Positions 53,241 to 63,597 of a DNA stretch of 64,000 nt are shown here, piece by piece. Position numbers and translations under genes: made by a program. The stretch is from JAMXLO01 sp963850535 (GTDB lineage: Bacteria > Pseudomonadota > Alphaproteobacteria > Acetobacterales > Acetobacteraceae), in the NCBI GenBank assembly GCA_963850535.1, contig CAWKMC010000021.1, forward strand, positions 153,773 through 217,772, given 5' to 3'. Each line of letters begins with the position of its first letter. The stretch's first letter is position 1. The notes beneath the pieces are model-generated. The model was not told the DNA's origin. It was given only the letters and a program-made list of their open reading frames with translations, and searched no databases.

Positions 53241-55626
53241 TCAGGGTCTGAGCGTGGGCCGGACGGCGGTGGGATTCGCATGGGTCAGGGTCACAACTTC
53301 ATCTTCGTGACGGAAGACGAGTTCGTCTCCCACGCGCATGGTGTAGGTTGTTGAATCCGGGGCGATTTCAACCTCCAGAGCCCGCCCGCGATAGGTCAGA
53401 GGAAACCGAAGTGACGACCTGCGCTTCCGGCGGTCTCTGCGGCCGGAACGACAGCATCCCGTCATAGTCGCGCAGCCCGCCGAACCCGTAGACGAACGCC
53501 ATCCAGGTGCCGCCCATCGACGCGATATGACATCCGTCGGTAACATTGCCGCCAACATCCGCGAGGTCCATGAGCAACGCCGCGCGCATATAGGTCACCG
53601 CCTTGTCGAACTCGCCGACCTCCAGTGCGACAATGGCCTCGATGCAGGAAGAGAGCGACAAATCGCCGGTGGTGAGCGGATCGTAGAAATCGAAGTTCCG
53701 CCGCTTCGCCTCCGCCGAGAATTCATGGCTGAGCAGGAACATCGCCAGGATGACATCGGCCTGCTTGATCACCTGAGATCGATAGATGTTCAAGGGATGG
53801 TAGAACAGCAGAAGGGGGTATCGGTCGGCCGGCGTGTTCTCGAAATCCCATGGCTGTCGATCGAGAAATCCGTCGTCCTGGGGATAGATACCGGTGGCAG
53901 CGTCGAACGGAACGTACATGTTGTCGGCCGCCCGCGCCCACATATCTGCTTCCTCCGGCTCCAGGCCTGTCTTTCTGATCAGCGCGTGCAGAATGTCGGG
54001 TTTCTCGGCTTTGAGAGTTGCCACCGTATCCGCCGCATAGCGGAGATTCTCTCGCGCCATCAGGTTCGTATATGTATTGTTGTTGACAACGGTATTGTAT
54101 TCATCGGGGCCGGTCACACCGTTGATGCAGAATTTTCCGCCCTTTCTCGGCGAGAAGAATCCCAGGCTGCACCACAAACGCGCGGTTTCCACCAGCATTT
54201 CCGCGCCGCATTCGAACAGGAATTCCTGGTCGCCGGTTGCGTTCACATACTTGCGCAGGGCATACATGATGTCCGCGTTGATGTGGTATTGCGCGGTCCC
54301 TGCCGCATAATAGGCTGAAGCCTCCTCGCCGCTGATCGTGCGCCAGGGAAACAAGGCGCCCCGGTGGCCCAACTCTCGGGCGCGGGCGCGCGCATGGTCC
54401 AGCATCCCATACCGGAATCGCAGCAGGTTCTTGGCTATGCGGGGTGATGTGTAGATCAGGAAGGGAAGCAGGTAGATCTCGGTGTCCCAGAAGTACTGTC
54501 CCTCGTACGCCTGCCCCGTCAGCCCCTTCGCTGCAACGCCGGTCGTTTCCGCTCTGGCTGAAGCCTGCAGAATGTGAAACAGATTGACGCGGATCGCCTG
54601 CTGGATCTCCACGGTCGTCAGCCTTGCCCGCTCTGCATCGATATTGCTGACGCTGACGTCGCTTCGCTGCCAGAAACTGCCCAGATACTGTTCCTGCTCC
54701 TGCAACAGTGTCGCGAAGCCTTGTCCTCGTGTTCTGTCCAACGTCCATTCCACCCGATCGCAGAGCGACTTCTGGATCGGCCGTCGCCGCGGTATGGTAC
54801 GCCATGTACTTCGTGAGATGGATGGGCTTTCCCGGTAGCGCAGTGACCGAGAAAGCCACCTGGCCAGAATTGGCTGTATGACTGCTCTTGTAGGTATGCT
54901 GACAGTCGGTCTCAAGTTCGTGGTCGATTCCGCAGGCCACGATCATCCGGCTCCGCTCCGTCCCATGAGCCAACACAACACGACGGTCACGCACGTAGCC
55001 TGCGCGGGGCTGCAAGACGTCGCCAGAAAACATCTTCGCCCGGCGTGGGTCGTCATCGGTCTTCCGCACTCTCTGGCGTATGACAAAGCATCTCTGATGA
55101 AATGCACCACGGGCGCTTCCTGGTTCAAAAGGGTAACTTCATACGAAATAGCCGCCACATGGCGGTGCCGAAAAGAAACCAGCCGGCGGGTCCTTATCCG
55201 CACCAGCTTGCCCGATGGTGTTTCCCAGTGCAGCTCGCGGTCGAGGGTGCCAGCCTTCAGGTTCAGGCGTCGGTCGTAATGACGTATATTCGTGCCAGCG
55301 ACCCCGAATGGCTCATCGTCCACGAACAGGCGAATGATCTTGCTGTCCGTCACGTTCAGCATGGTCTGGCCGGTGCGGGCGAAACCGTAGGCGGCCTCGC
55401 TGTAGACAATCGGCCACTCTTCATAGAAGCCATTGATGAACGTGCCGTTTTGCACAGCGGGGTCACCCTCTTCCGGCACGCCGCGCATGCCGAGATACCC
55501 GTTGCTCAGCGCAAACAGGGACTCCGTCTGCGCGACGAATTCCGGGTGGAAGGCCTTTTCGATCAGGTTCCACTCGTCGGGTGGATAGTCGTCGTGTGGT
55601 GGCCTCAGCCGTTCATGATGAAGCAT
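53241..55626 (-). CDS. GH65 glycoside phosphorylase/hydrolase, several frameshifts
   Basis: A second GH65 enzyme, distinct in sequence from the first. N-terminal: NLIEKAFHPEFVAQTESLFALSNGYLGMRGVPEEGDP, VQNGTFINGFYEEWPIVYSE. Core from about 54780: KGLTGQAYEGQYFWDTEIYLLPFLI, NGVTGPDEYNTVVNNNTYTNLMARENLR (catalytic Glu in GPDEY), QVIKQADVILAMFLLSHEF and DGCHIASMGGTWMAFVYGFGG. The end (LTYRGRALEVEIAPDSTTYTMRVGDELVFRHED) is in a third frame to 53241. Frame changes near 55050, 54780 and 53430. The restored size of about 795 residues fits the family. It follows rpiB by 7 bases. Confidence 0.9.
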
Positions 55627-55633
55627 CGTATTC

Positions 55634-56092
55634 CTATCGTGTGCCGGTTGCTGCTTCCAGGGACGCCACCTTGCTCAGCCGGCGCAGGTGTCGTTCTGCC
55701 TGACTGAACTGGGCAGCGAGGAAGGTCTGGACCAGGTCCCAGGCGACTGACACGCCTACCGTCCGACCACCCATGCACAGGATATTCATGTGATCATCCT
55801 CGACCCCCTGCCGCGCCGAAAAATGATCGTGGATCAACGCAGCCCGGACACCGGGGATCTTGTTGGCACAGACCGCTGCGCCCACGCCGCTTCCGCAGAT
55901 CGCCAAGCCACGTTCGACCTGGCCTGCCGCGACGGCGCGCCCGAGCGGTACGACGAAGTCCGGATAATCGTCATCCTGGGTCAGGCTGTTCGCGCCGAAA
56001 TCGACGATCTCATGGCCAGCCACACGGAGCTGCCCGACCAGCTCATGTTTCAGGTCGAAGCCGCCGTGATCGGCGGCGATACCGACACGCAT
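55634..56092 (-). CDS. rpiB: RpiB/LacA/LacB family sugar-phosphate isomerase
   Basis: A 152-residue protein: MRVGIAADHGGFDLKHELVGQL, VDFGANSLTQDDDYPDFVVPL, GLAICGSGVGAAVCANKIPGVRAALIHD (active-site Cys in ICGSGVG) and NILCMGGRTVG. It interconverts ribose-5-P and ribulose-5-P (or allose-6-P or galactose-6-P). In the island it can supply pentose phosphate to the phosphoketolase. One intact frame, which is unusual here. Confidence 0.93.
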   Translation of the reverse strand: MRVGIAADHGGFDLKHELVGQLRVAGHEIVDFGANSLTQDDDYPDFVVPLGRAVAAGQVERGLAICGSGVGAAVCANKIPGVRAALIHDHFSARQGVEDDHMNILCMGGRTVGVSVAWDLVQTFLAAQFSQAERHLRRLSKVASLEAATGTR

Positions 56093-56149
56093 GGTAGCCT
56101 CCTTATGCCGCCCGCCCGAGGACGGCGCTCTTCGTCGCGATGACCGCCT

Positions 56150-57726
56150 TCAGGCCGTTCCAGGATTTGGGGCAACAGCAAGCACCCGGTTCGAAGCGAG
56201 TGTCAGGTCGCGCAACCACTGCCACATGACCGAGGTCAGCATTGCTGCCGTGCATCGCCACTGCCAATTGCCTTCGGCCTGGCCAGGCTGGTTCATCCGC
56301 GCATCGCTGCCGAGGTTGAGCAGGTCTTGCAATGGCGCGATCGCCAAGCCAGCCAATGAACCCCACGCCAGTTCGATCAGCGCCGGCGCTACGTCTCCGC
56401 TCTCGCCGGTGGGGCGCTTCAGGTAATTCCACATATTCTGCCGTTGCTGATCGGGCAGCGTCTCAAACCAGCCGCGTGTCGTGGGATTGTCGTGAGTGCC
56501 GGTATAGACGACGGTGTTGTGCGCGTAATTGCCGGGCAGGTGCGGGATTATCGCTGTCGCCGTCGAAGGCGAACTGAAGCACGCGCATCCCCGGCAGCCC
56601 GAAGCGGTCGCGCAATGCCACCACATCGGACGTGATCAGCCCCAGATCCTCCGCGATGAACGGGAGGCTCGCCCAGCGCCGCTTCCGCGGCCGCGAAGAA
56701 ATCGGCGCCTGGACCGGGAACCCAGCTTCCGGTCTCGGCCGTCGCCGATCCGGCGGGCACGTGCCAAGCCGCGGCGAAAGCGCGGAAGTGATCCAGGCGT
56801 ATCATGTCGACGTGCGCGAGCAGGGCGCGCAGCCGATCGATCCACCAGCGATAGCCCGTGTCCCGCAGAGCCTGCCAGTTATAAACGGGATTGCCCCAGA
56901 GCTGGCCCGTGGCGCTGAAATAGTCGGGGGGCACGCCCGCGACAAAGAGGGGCCGATGTTGTTCGTCCAGCCGGAACAGCTGCGGATTGGCCCACACGTC
57001 GCTCGAAGTCAGGTGAGACGTAGAACGGCAGGTCGCCGAGCATGCGCACGCCCTTGGCGCGTCCGTATTGCTTTCAAGCGCCCGCCTTGGCGGAACAACA
57101 GGAACTGCGCAAACCGGGTCCGCTCGCAGTGAGTCGGCGAGTTCTCGTCGGGCCGTAGTTCAGGGCTGCCGGCTCGCGGCGCACCAGATCGGCCGGCCAG
57201 TCGAGGTAGGAAGCGCCGCCAAACCTGGCCTTCAGCGCTCGGAACAGCGCATAGTCATCGAGCCAGTGGGCCTCGTTCTCGCAGAACTCACTGAAAGCGT
57301 GTCCGCAGGTCGGCGCGCTTCGCCGGCAGCGAAATTGCTCCAGGCGGTCTCGAGGAGCCGACGCTTGAACGGGATCACCGCTGCATAATCGACAGCAGTC
57401 GTGGAGAACGAGCTGTCAGCGCAATCGTCCGGGCGCAGTAATCCGTCCTCGATCAGATCTTCCGGACTGATCAGCAGCTCGTTTCCGGCAAAGGTAGAGA
57501 GCGGTTGATACGGCGAGTTGCCGTATCCCGCCGGGCCAAATGGCAGTGATTGCCACCAGCTTTGGCCGGCATCGGCCAGCCGGTCGATCCAGGCCCGAGC
57601 GCTGGGCCCAAGATCGCCGATGCCGTAGACGGCGAGGGCAGCGAGGTGACGTGCAGCAAAATACCGGAGGCGCGGTATTCCGGTGGAAACGGCGTCGACA
57701 CGATCGCTCGGGCTACGATCCATCAT
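56150..57726 (-). CDS. malQ: 4-alpha-glucanotransferase (MalQ), many frameshifts
   Basis: GH77 enzyme split over at least five frame changes. Pieces in order: RASGILLHVTSLPSP (start region), GPSARAWIDRLADAGQSWWQSLPFGPAGYGNSPYQPLSTFAGNELLISP, FVAGVPPDYFSATGQLWGNPVYNW, HVDMIRLDHFRAF (nucleophile Asp), FIAEDLGLITSDVVALRD (acid/base Glu), HLPGNYAHNTVVYTGTHDN and MWQWLRDLTLASNRVLAVAP. The ATG at 57726 overlaps the phosphoglucomutase stop (ATGATG). The restored size is about 525 residues. It rearranges maltodextrins so that the glycogen phosphorylase can act. Confidence 0.87.
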
Positions 57727-59405
57727 GTCGCTCGTTCGCTCTCGGTGGCTGGTGCGCCCGAGCCCGAGACTGCGGCGTTCACCATCGCGCGGGCCTCGCC
57801 GACGATTGCGTCGAGGTGTGCTTCGTCCTTGAAGCTCTCGGCGTAGATCTTGTAGACGGCCTCGGTCCCCGACGGCCGCGCCGCGAACCAGCCGCTGCGT
57901 GTGATCACCTTGAGGCCGTCGATCGGAGCGTTGTTGCCGGGAGCGTGGCTCAGCTTGGCGATGATCGGCTCGCCGGCCAAACTCGACTCCTTGACAGCCT
58001 CGGGCGACAGGTTCTTCAGCCTCGCTTTCTGTTCGGGTGTCGCCGGCGCATCGATGCGCGTGTAGCACGGCGCGCCGAATTCCGCGGTCAGCTCGCGGTA
58101 GTGCTCGCCGGGGTCTTTGCCGGTGCGAGCCGTGATCTCGGCCGCCAGCAGGTCCATGATCGGACCGTCCTTGTCGGTCGTCCATACGCTGCCGTCATGG
58201 CGCAAGAAACTGGCGCCGGCGCTTTCCTCGCCGCCAAAGCAGCACGAGCCGTCGAACAACCCAGGCACGAACCATTTGAAGCCGACCGGCACTTCATAAA
58301 GCCGGCGCCCAAGCTTCTCTGCCACCCGATCGATCATGCCACTGCTGACCAGCGTCTTGCCGACCGCGGCATGGGCCGGCCAGTGCGGGCGATGCGTCAG
58401 CAGATAATGGATGGCCACGGCCAGGTAGTGATTGGGGTTCATCAGCCCTGACGACGGCGTGACGATGCCGTGCCGATCGGAATCCGGGTCGTTGGCGAAG
58501 GCGACGTCGTAGCGGTCCTTGAGGCCGACGAGCCTCGCCATCGCATAGGGGCTGGAGCAGTCCATGCGGATCTTGCCGTCGTGATCGACCGTCATGAACG
58601 AGAAGGTCGGATCGAGCTTCGGGTTCACCACGGCGATATCCAGCTTGTAGATCGCGTTGATCGGCTCCCAGTAATGGACGGCGGCGCCGCCGAGCGGATC
58701 GACGGCCAGCTTGAGGCCGGCGGCGCGAATGGCCTCCATATCGACAACGTTGCGCAGATCGGTGACGTAGGGCAGGACGAAGTCTTCCTGCTGCGTCGTG
58801 TCGGCGCTGAGGGCGGCGGCGAAGCCCACGCGTTTCACGCCGGCATTGCCGTTGCGCAACAGATCGTTGGCCCGGTTCTCGATCCACCGGGTCACGTCGA
58901 TATCGGCCGGACCTCCGTTCGTCGGGTTGTACTTGAACCCGCCATCCTCCGGAGGGTTGTGCGAGGGGGTGATGACAATGCCGTCGGCGAGATGCTCGCT
59001 TCGCCCGCGATTGTGGACAAGGATGGCGCGCGAGATGACCGGCGTCGGGGTCACGCCGTCGTTCTGCTGGATGATGGTGTGCACATCGTTGGCCGCCAGG
59101 ACTTCGAGCGCCGTGCGCTGGGCGGGCCCGGAAAGCGCGTGCGTGTCCTTGCCCCATGTACAGCGGGCCATCGGTGCCCTGCGTGCGCCGGTAGTCGCAG
59201 ATGGCTTGGGTGATGGCCAGAATATGGGCTTCGGTGAATGAGCCGCGCAGCGGCGAGCCGCGATGCCCGCTGGTGCCGAAGCTGACCCGTTGGTCGGGAT
59301 CGCTCGAGATCGGGCCGGCGCTCGAAATATTCGCGTTCGAGCCGGGCCAGATCGACCAGCATCTCCTTTGGGCGCCGGCTTGCCGGCAAGTGGCGAAATG
59401 GTCAT
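57723..59405 (-). CDS. pgm: Phosphoglucomutase (alpha-D-glucose type), frameshifts in the N-terminal part
   Basis: N-terminus MTISPLAGKPAPK then MLVDLARLEREYFERRPDL and VSFGTSGHRGSPLRGSFTEAHILAIT in other frames (two or more changes between 59370 and 59130), then one frame to the end: DGIVITPSHNPPEDGGFKYNP (phosphoserine site), VAFANDPDSDRHGIV (Mg site), CCFGGEESAGASF (sugar binding) and WFAARPSGTEAVYKIY (phosphate binding). All four active-site loops are present. About 561 residues. It converts alpha-glucose-1-P from glycogen phosphorylase to glucose-6-P. The start is 14 bases after the glycogen phosphorylase end. Confidence 0.92.
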   Translation of the reverse strand: MTISPLAGKPAPKGDAGRSGPARTRIFRAPARSRAIPTNGSASAPAGIAARRCAAHSPKPIFWPSPKPSATTGARRAPMARCTWGKDTHALSGPAQRTALEVLAANDVHTIIQQNDGVTPTPVISRAILVHNRGRSEHLADGIVITPSHNPPEDGGFKYNPTNGGPADIDVTRWIENRANDLLRNGNAGVKRVGFAAALSADTTQQEDFVLPYVTDLRNVVDMEAIRAAGLKLAVDPLGGAAVHYWEPINAIYKLDIAVVNPKLDPTFSFMTVDHDGKIRMDCSSPYAMARLVGLKDRYDVAFANDPDSDRHGIVTPSSGLMNPNHYLAVAIHYLLTHRPHWPAHAAVGKTLVSSGMIDRVAEKLGRRLYEVPVGFKWFVPGLFDGSCCFGGEESAGASFLRHDGSVWTTDKDGPIMDLLAAEITARTGKDPGEHYRELTAEFGAPCYTRIDAPATPEQKARLKNLSPEAVKESSLAGEPIIAKLSHAPGNNAPIDGLKVITRSGWFAARPSGTEAVYKIYAESFKDEAHLDAIVGEARAMVNAAVSGSGAPATESERAT

Positions 59406-59418
59406 GCACCGATCCCTT

Positions 59419-61908
59419 TCACGGCACCGGACAGGGCTTCGCCTGCCAGATGTCGGCGGCGTATTCGGCGATCGTGCGGTCGCTGGAGAACTTCCCGGAG
59501 CCGGCCACGTTCAGGATGGCCTTGCGCGCCCAGGCGTCGCTGTCGGCGTACAGCGTCGTCAGCCTCTGGTCCGCCTCGAGATAGGATTTGAGGTCCGCCA
59601 GATGCATGTAGTGGTCGCCGTGCGTCAGCAGCGCATCGCGCAGCGGAGCAAAGATGCCTGGCTCGTAGCGGCTGAAGTGGTCGGAGAAGATCAGGTCCAA
59701 CGCGGCGCGGGTCTCCGGCTCGTTGTCGTAATGCCAGTGCGGATTATACCAACCGCGGCTGCTGGCCACCTGGTCGGCGGTCAGGCCGAACAGGAAGAAG
59801 TTTTCTTCGCCGGCTTCTTCGGCCATCTCGATCGTCGCGCCGTCGCGCGTGCCGATCGTCAGCGCCCCGTTCATCATGAACTTCATGTTGCTCGTGCCGC
59901 TGGCTTCGTAGCCGGCGGTCGAAATCTGGTTGGAGACATCGGTGGCCGGGATCAGCCGCTCGGCCAGCGAAACACAATAATCGGGCAGGAACACGACCTT
60001 GAGCCGGCCGCGCACGATCGGATCGCCGTCGATCGTGCCGGCGAGGTTGTTGATGAATTTGATGATCAGCTTGGCCAGGTGATAGGCCGGCGCTGCCTTG
60101 CCGGCGAAGAAGAAAGTGCGCGGCGTCATCTCAAGGCCGGGTTCTCGCGCAGCCGATTGTAAAGCACGATGATGCGCAACGCGTTGAGCAGTTGCCGCTT
60201 GTATTCGTGGATGCGCTTGATCTGACAGTCGAAAATGCTGTCCGGGTCGACGGTCTGGCCGGTTGTTGCCTTGAGCCAATCGGCAAAATGCGATTTGGCT
60301 TCGCTGCGCGGCGTTGCGGAACGCCTCGCGAAAGGCCTTGTCGTCGGCAAGCGGCGTGAGTTTGCGCAATTGACTGAGATCGGTCATCCAGCCGTCGCCG
60401 ATGGCCTCGGTGATGACGCCGGCGAGCGCCGGGTTCGCCAGCAGCAGCCAGCGTCGCGGCGTGACGCCGTTGGTCTTGTTGTTGAAGCGCTCGGGAAACA
60501 TCTCGGCCAGGTCCTTGACCGTCGTCGTCCGCAGCAGGCCGGAGTGGATCGCGGCGACGCCGTTGGTGCTGTGCGAGCCGACGATGGCGAGGTTGGCCAT
60601 GCGGATCTTTCGCTCGGCGCCTTCCTCGACCAGGCTCACGCGCTGAACCCGCTCCTCGTCGCCGGGAAAGCGGCTCCGGACATCGTCGAGGAAACGCCGA
60701 TTGATCTCGAAGATGATCTCCAGATGGCGCGGCAGCATCATCTCGAACCACGCGAGCGGCCATTTCTCGAGCGCTTCGGGCAGCAGGGTGTGATTGGTGT
60801 AGGCCAACGTCCTTTGCGTCAGATCCCAGGCCTGGTCCCAGCCGAGATGCGCCTCGTCGAGCAGGATCCGCATCAACTCCGGAACCGCCATCGTCGGATG
60901 CGTGTCGTTGAGCTGAATCGCGACCTTGTCGGGAAACGTGCTCCAATCGGCATTGCTGCGGCGGAAGCGCCGGACGAGATCGGCCAGCGAGCAGGCGACC
61001 AGGAAATACTCCTGCACGAAGCGCAGGCCCTGTCCCATGTTGGTGGAATCGTCTGGATAGAGCACCCGGGTCAGCGATTCGGCCGCGAGAGTCTCGGCCA
61101 GCGCGCCGACGAAATCGCCGCTGCTGAATTCCTGAAAGTCGAAATAGTCGGGCGCAGCGGCGGCCCAGAGCCGCAGTGTATTGATGGTCTTGCCGCCATA
61201 ACCGACGACGGGCCGATCGAACGGGATGCCGATCAGTGAACAGGATCCGCCCGGCCACGGGGCGCAAGCGCCCGCCTTGCATCTCGAACGAGCAGTTCAG
61301 TTTGACTTCGACGGTCTCGTTCGGGCGGGGGACCTCCCACGGGTCCTGGCGGCGCAGCCAGTTGTCCGGCTCTTCGTGCTGCCAGCCGTCCTGGATGGTC
61401 TGTTTGAAGATGCCGTATTCGTAACGCAGGCCGTAGCCCATGGCCGGGAGCTGCATCGTCGCCATCGAAGTCGAGAAAGCAAGCCGCCAGGCGCCCGAGC
61501 CCGCCGTTTCCCAGACCGGCATCGGGTTCCTGTTCGATGAGGCCGAGCCGATCGAGGTTATCTGCGGTCGGCGATTTGCTTCACGAAGGGATCGAGCAGG
61601 AGGTTGGTGATATTGTTGGCCAGCGAGCGCCCGATCAGAAACTCCATCGACAGGTAGTAGATCCGCTTCGGGTTCTCCCGGTCATAGGTGCTGTCGGTCA
61701 GAATCCAGCGTTGCGACAGGACATCCCGCACCGAACGCGCGGCTGCCTCGAAGCGCTCGCGCGGCCCGGCGGCCTCCGGAGCAACGACGTCGTCGAAAAG
61801 CAGATGCCGCTCATACAAGGCGTCGTCGTGGCCGGAGAACCGGATCGGGCCACAGCCGTACCGGGTGAGAAGCTCCTGGTCAGGGACGGATTGCGCTACT
61901 TCATTCAT
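59419..61908 (-). CDS. glgP: Glycogen/maltodextrin phosphorylase (GT35), four or more frameshifts
   Basis: PLP-dependent phosphorylase, restored length about 830 residues, the family size. N-terminus: SVRDVLSQRWILTD, RENPKRIYYLSMEFLIGRSLANNITNLLL; then GYGLRYEYGIFKQTI, DYFDFQEFSSGDFVGAL, LYPDDSTNMGQGLRFVQEYFLVA, VAIQLNDTHPTMAVPELMRILLDE, NGVTPRRWLLLANP, IKRIHEYKRQLLNAL and STAGYEASGTSNMKFMMNG, with the PLP Lys in NMKF. Frame changes near 61530, 61240, 61070, 60310 and 60120. It releases alpha-glucose-1-P from glycogen. Confidence 0.93.
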
Positions 61909-61914
61909 TGCGGC

Positions 61915-62489
61915 TCATCCTGTGGTCGGCAGGGGTCCGTTCCAGACCCTGACAGCGGGAAGTTCGTAGTAGTGGGACAGAACGCACAAAGTGCCCGTAT
62001 CGAGCAGGAAATGCTGTCCGGCGCCCGGCGGGAGCCCGATCCATCGTGCCACGAGGACGCGGAGTACGTGTCCGTGCGCGAACAAAGCGACATTGCCCTC
62101 AACAGCGCGGACCCGGGCGATGACTCGATCCACCCTCACACCCACTTGCTCTGGCATTTCGCCGCCCGGGCAACCGTCGCGGAAAATCAGCCAGTCGGGT
62201 GCCTTATCGTGGATCTGCTTGGGCGTCAGCCCCTCGTATTCGCCGTAGTTCCATTCGGCCAACTCGGGGTCGATAACGGCTGCGTTGCCGAGACCCGCCA
62301 ACTCACAGGTCTCTCGCGCCCGCCGCATCGGGCTGACAAGAACGCGCGCGAACGTTTCTCTGCGAGCACGGGCCGTAACCTCTGCGCGAGCCGACGCCCG
62401 TTCTCGGTCAAAGGCAGATCAGTCGTGCTGGTATGCCTGCCACTCGCGCTCCACGCCGTCTCACCGTGTCGCATCACGAACACGTCCAC
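61915..62489 (-). CDS. Histidine phosphatase (phosphoglycerate mutase-like), one frameshift
   Basis: MDVFVMRHGETAWSASGRHTS (phospho-His motif RHG), LTENGRRLAQRLRPVL, then after a frame change near 62330 SPMRRARETCELAG, ELAEWNYGEYEGLTPKQI (acid Glu region) and VALFAHGHVLRVLVARW (second His). A broad-specificity sugar-phosphate phosphatase of about 190 residues, closely following the aldolase and abutting glycogen phosphorylase (6-base gap). It may remove sugar phosphates. Confidence 0.88.
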
Positions 62490-62525
62490 GTTCCTACTCC
62501 GTAACTGATCCGACTATCGCCTCGA

Positions 62526-63587
62526 TCAGTCGTCGTGCCATTCGCGGCGATGCGGCCGACTGGCGACGCTGCCTTGCGTGTCCTCCATCTCCTCTGTGTG
62601 GCTGCCGGGACTGGCCGCACCATTACAGTGGGCGCGTAGATACAGCGCTCGCCGGGCCGCCGTTAAGTTTCGTCCCGGCCATGCCACGTCTCCAGTGCAT
62701 GGTCCTGCAACGCGCGGCCATAGGAAAAGCTGATTTTCCATGGCTTGGCTCAGGAAGTCGGTTAATTGCGTCCAAGTGGACCGTAGCCGCCCGATCGTCC
62801 TGGCCACCCGACAAGAACACAATGCCTGGCACTGCCGCAGGAACGTGGCGACGCAAGCAGCGCAGTGTGGCTGTAGCGACCTCCTGGACTGACGCCGGAT
62901 GGGGCCAGTCCTTGCCGGCAATGACCATGTTGGGCTTCAGCAGCATGCGCTCCAGCCAAACCCGTTGATCATGGAGCGCAGAAAACGCGGCATGGAGGAC
63001 CGCTCCGGTGACCTCCTCGCAGCGTTCGATCGAGTGATCCCCGTCCATCAGCACTTCGGGCTCGACGATCGGAACGAGGTCCTGTTCTTGACAGAGCGCA
63101 GCATACCGCGCCAGCGCGTGCGCGTTGGCGCTGATGCACGCGTGGCTCGGCAGAGTGTCGCTGATATTGATGACCGCACGCCACTTCGCGAAACTGGCGC
63201 CGATATCGCGGTACATCCGCCAAGCGATCACGAAGCCCATCCAGACCTTCGGTGACTGTCTCACCCGGAGCGCCGGCAAGCGGCTTCGCGCCTGCATCGA
63301 CTTTGATGCCAGGCAAGATACCTTGTTTCGATAGGATCTGAACGAGCGGCGTGCCGTCGGAGCCCCTCTGGCGGATAGTCTCGTCCTGCAGGATGACGCC
63401 GCTGATGAAGTCGGCGACATCCGCCATGAAAAGCATTTCACGTAGGCGCACCGGCCCTTCTCGGTCGGCTGGATGCCGAGAGTGTCGAAGCGTTCGTCAA
63501 GGTGTGAGGGGTTTCGTCGGCTGCGAGGATTCCCTTCCCGTCTGCGACCAGCGCAAGTGCGACTTCCTTAAGGTCATGGGTCATCAT
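62526..63587 (-). CDS. Class I fructose-bisphosphate aldolase, several frameshifts
   Basis: Start ATG 63587 behind gaaggaagaccc: MTHDLKEVALALVADGKGILAADET (motif of class I FBA), then RLREMLFMADVADFISGVILQDETIRQ, GILPGIKVDAGAKPLAGAPGETVTEGLDGL, SFAKWRAVINISD, CQEQDLVPIVEPEVLMDG, MLLKPNMVIAGKDWPHP (Schiff-base Lys in LKPNMV) and GIVFLSGGQDDRAATVHL. Frame changes near 63510, 63235, 62750 and others. The end in the current frame is 62526. It makes fructose-1,6-bisphosphate or sedoheptulose-1,7-bisphosphate. Confidence 0.91.
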
Positions 63588-63597
63588 GGGTCTTCCT

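Noticed and set aside
1017..63587. Programmed ribosomal frameshifting as an explanation of the broken genes
   Set aside because: The breaks occur at unrelated sequences, in both directions, in enzymes that never use programmed frameshifts, and several per gene. Indels fit better.
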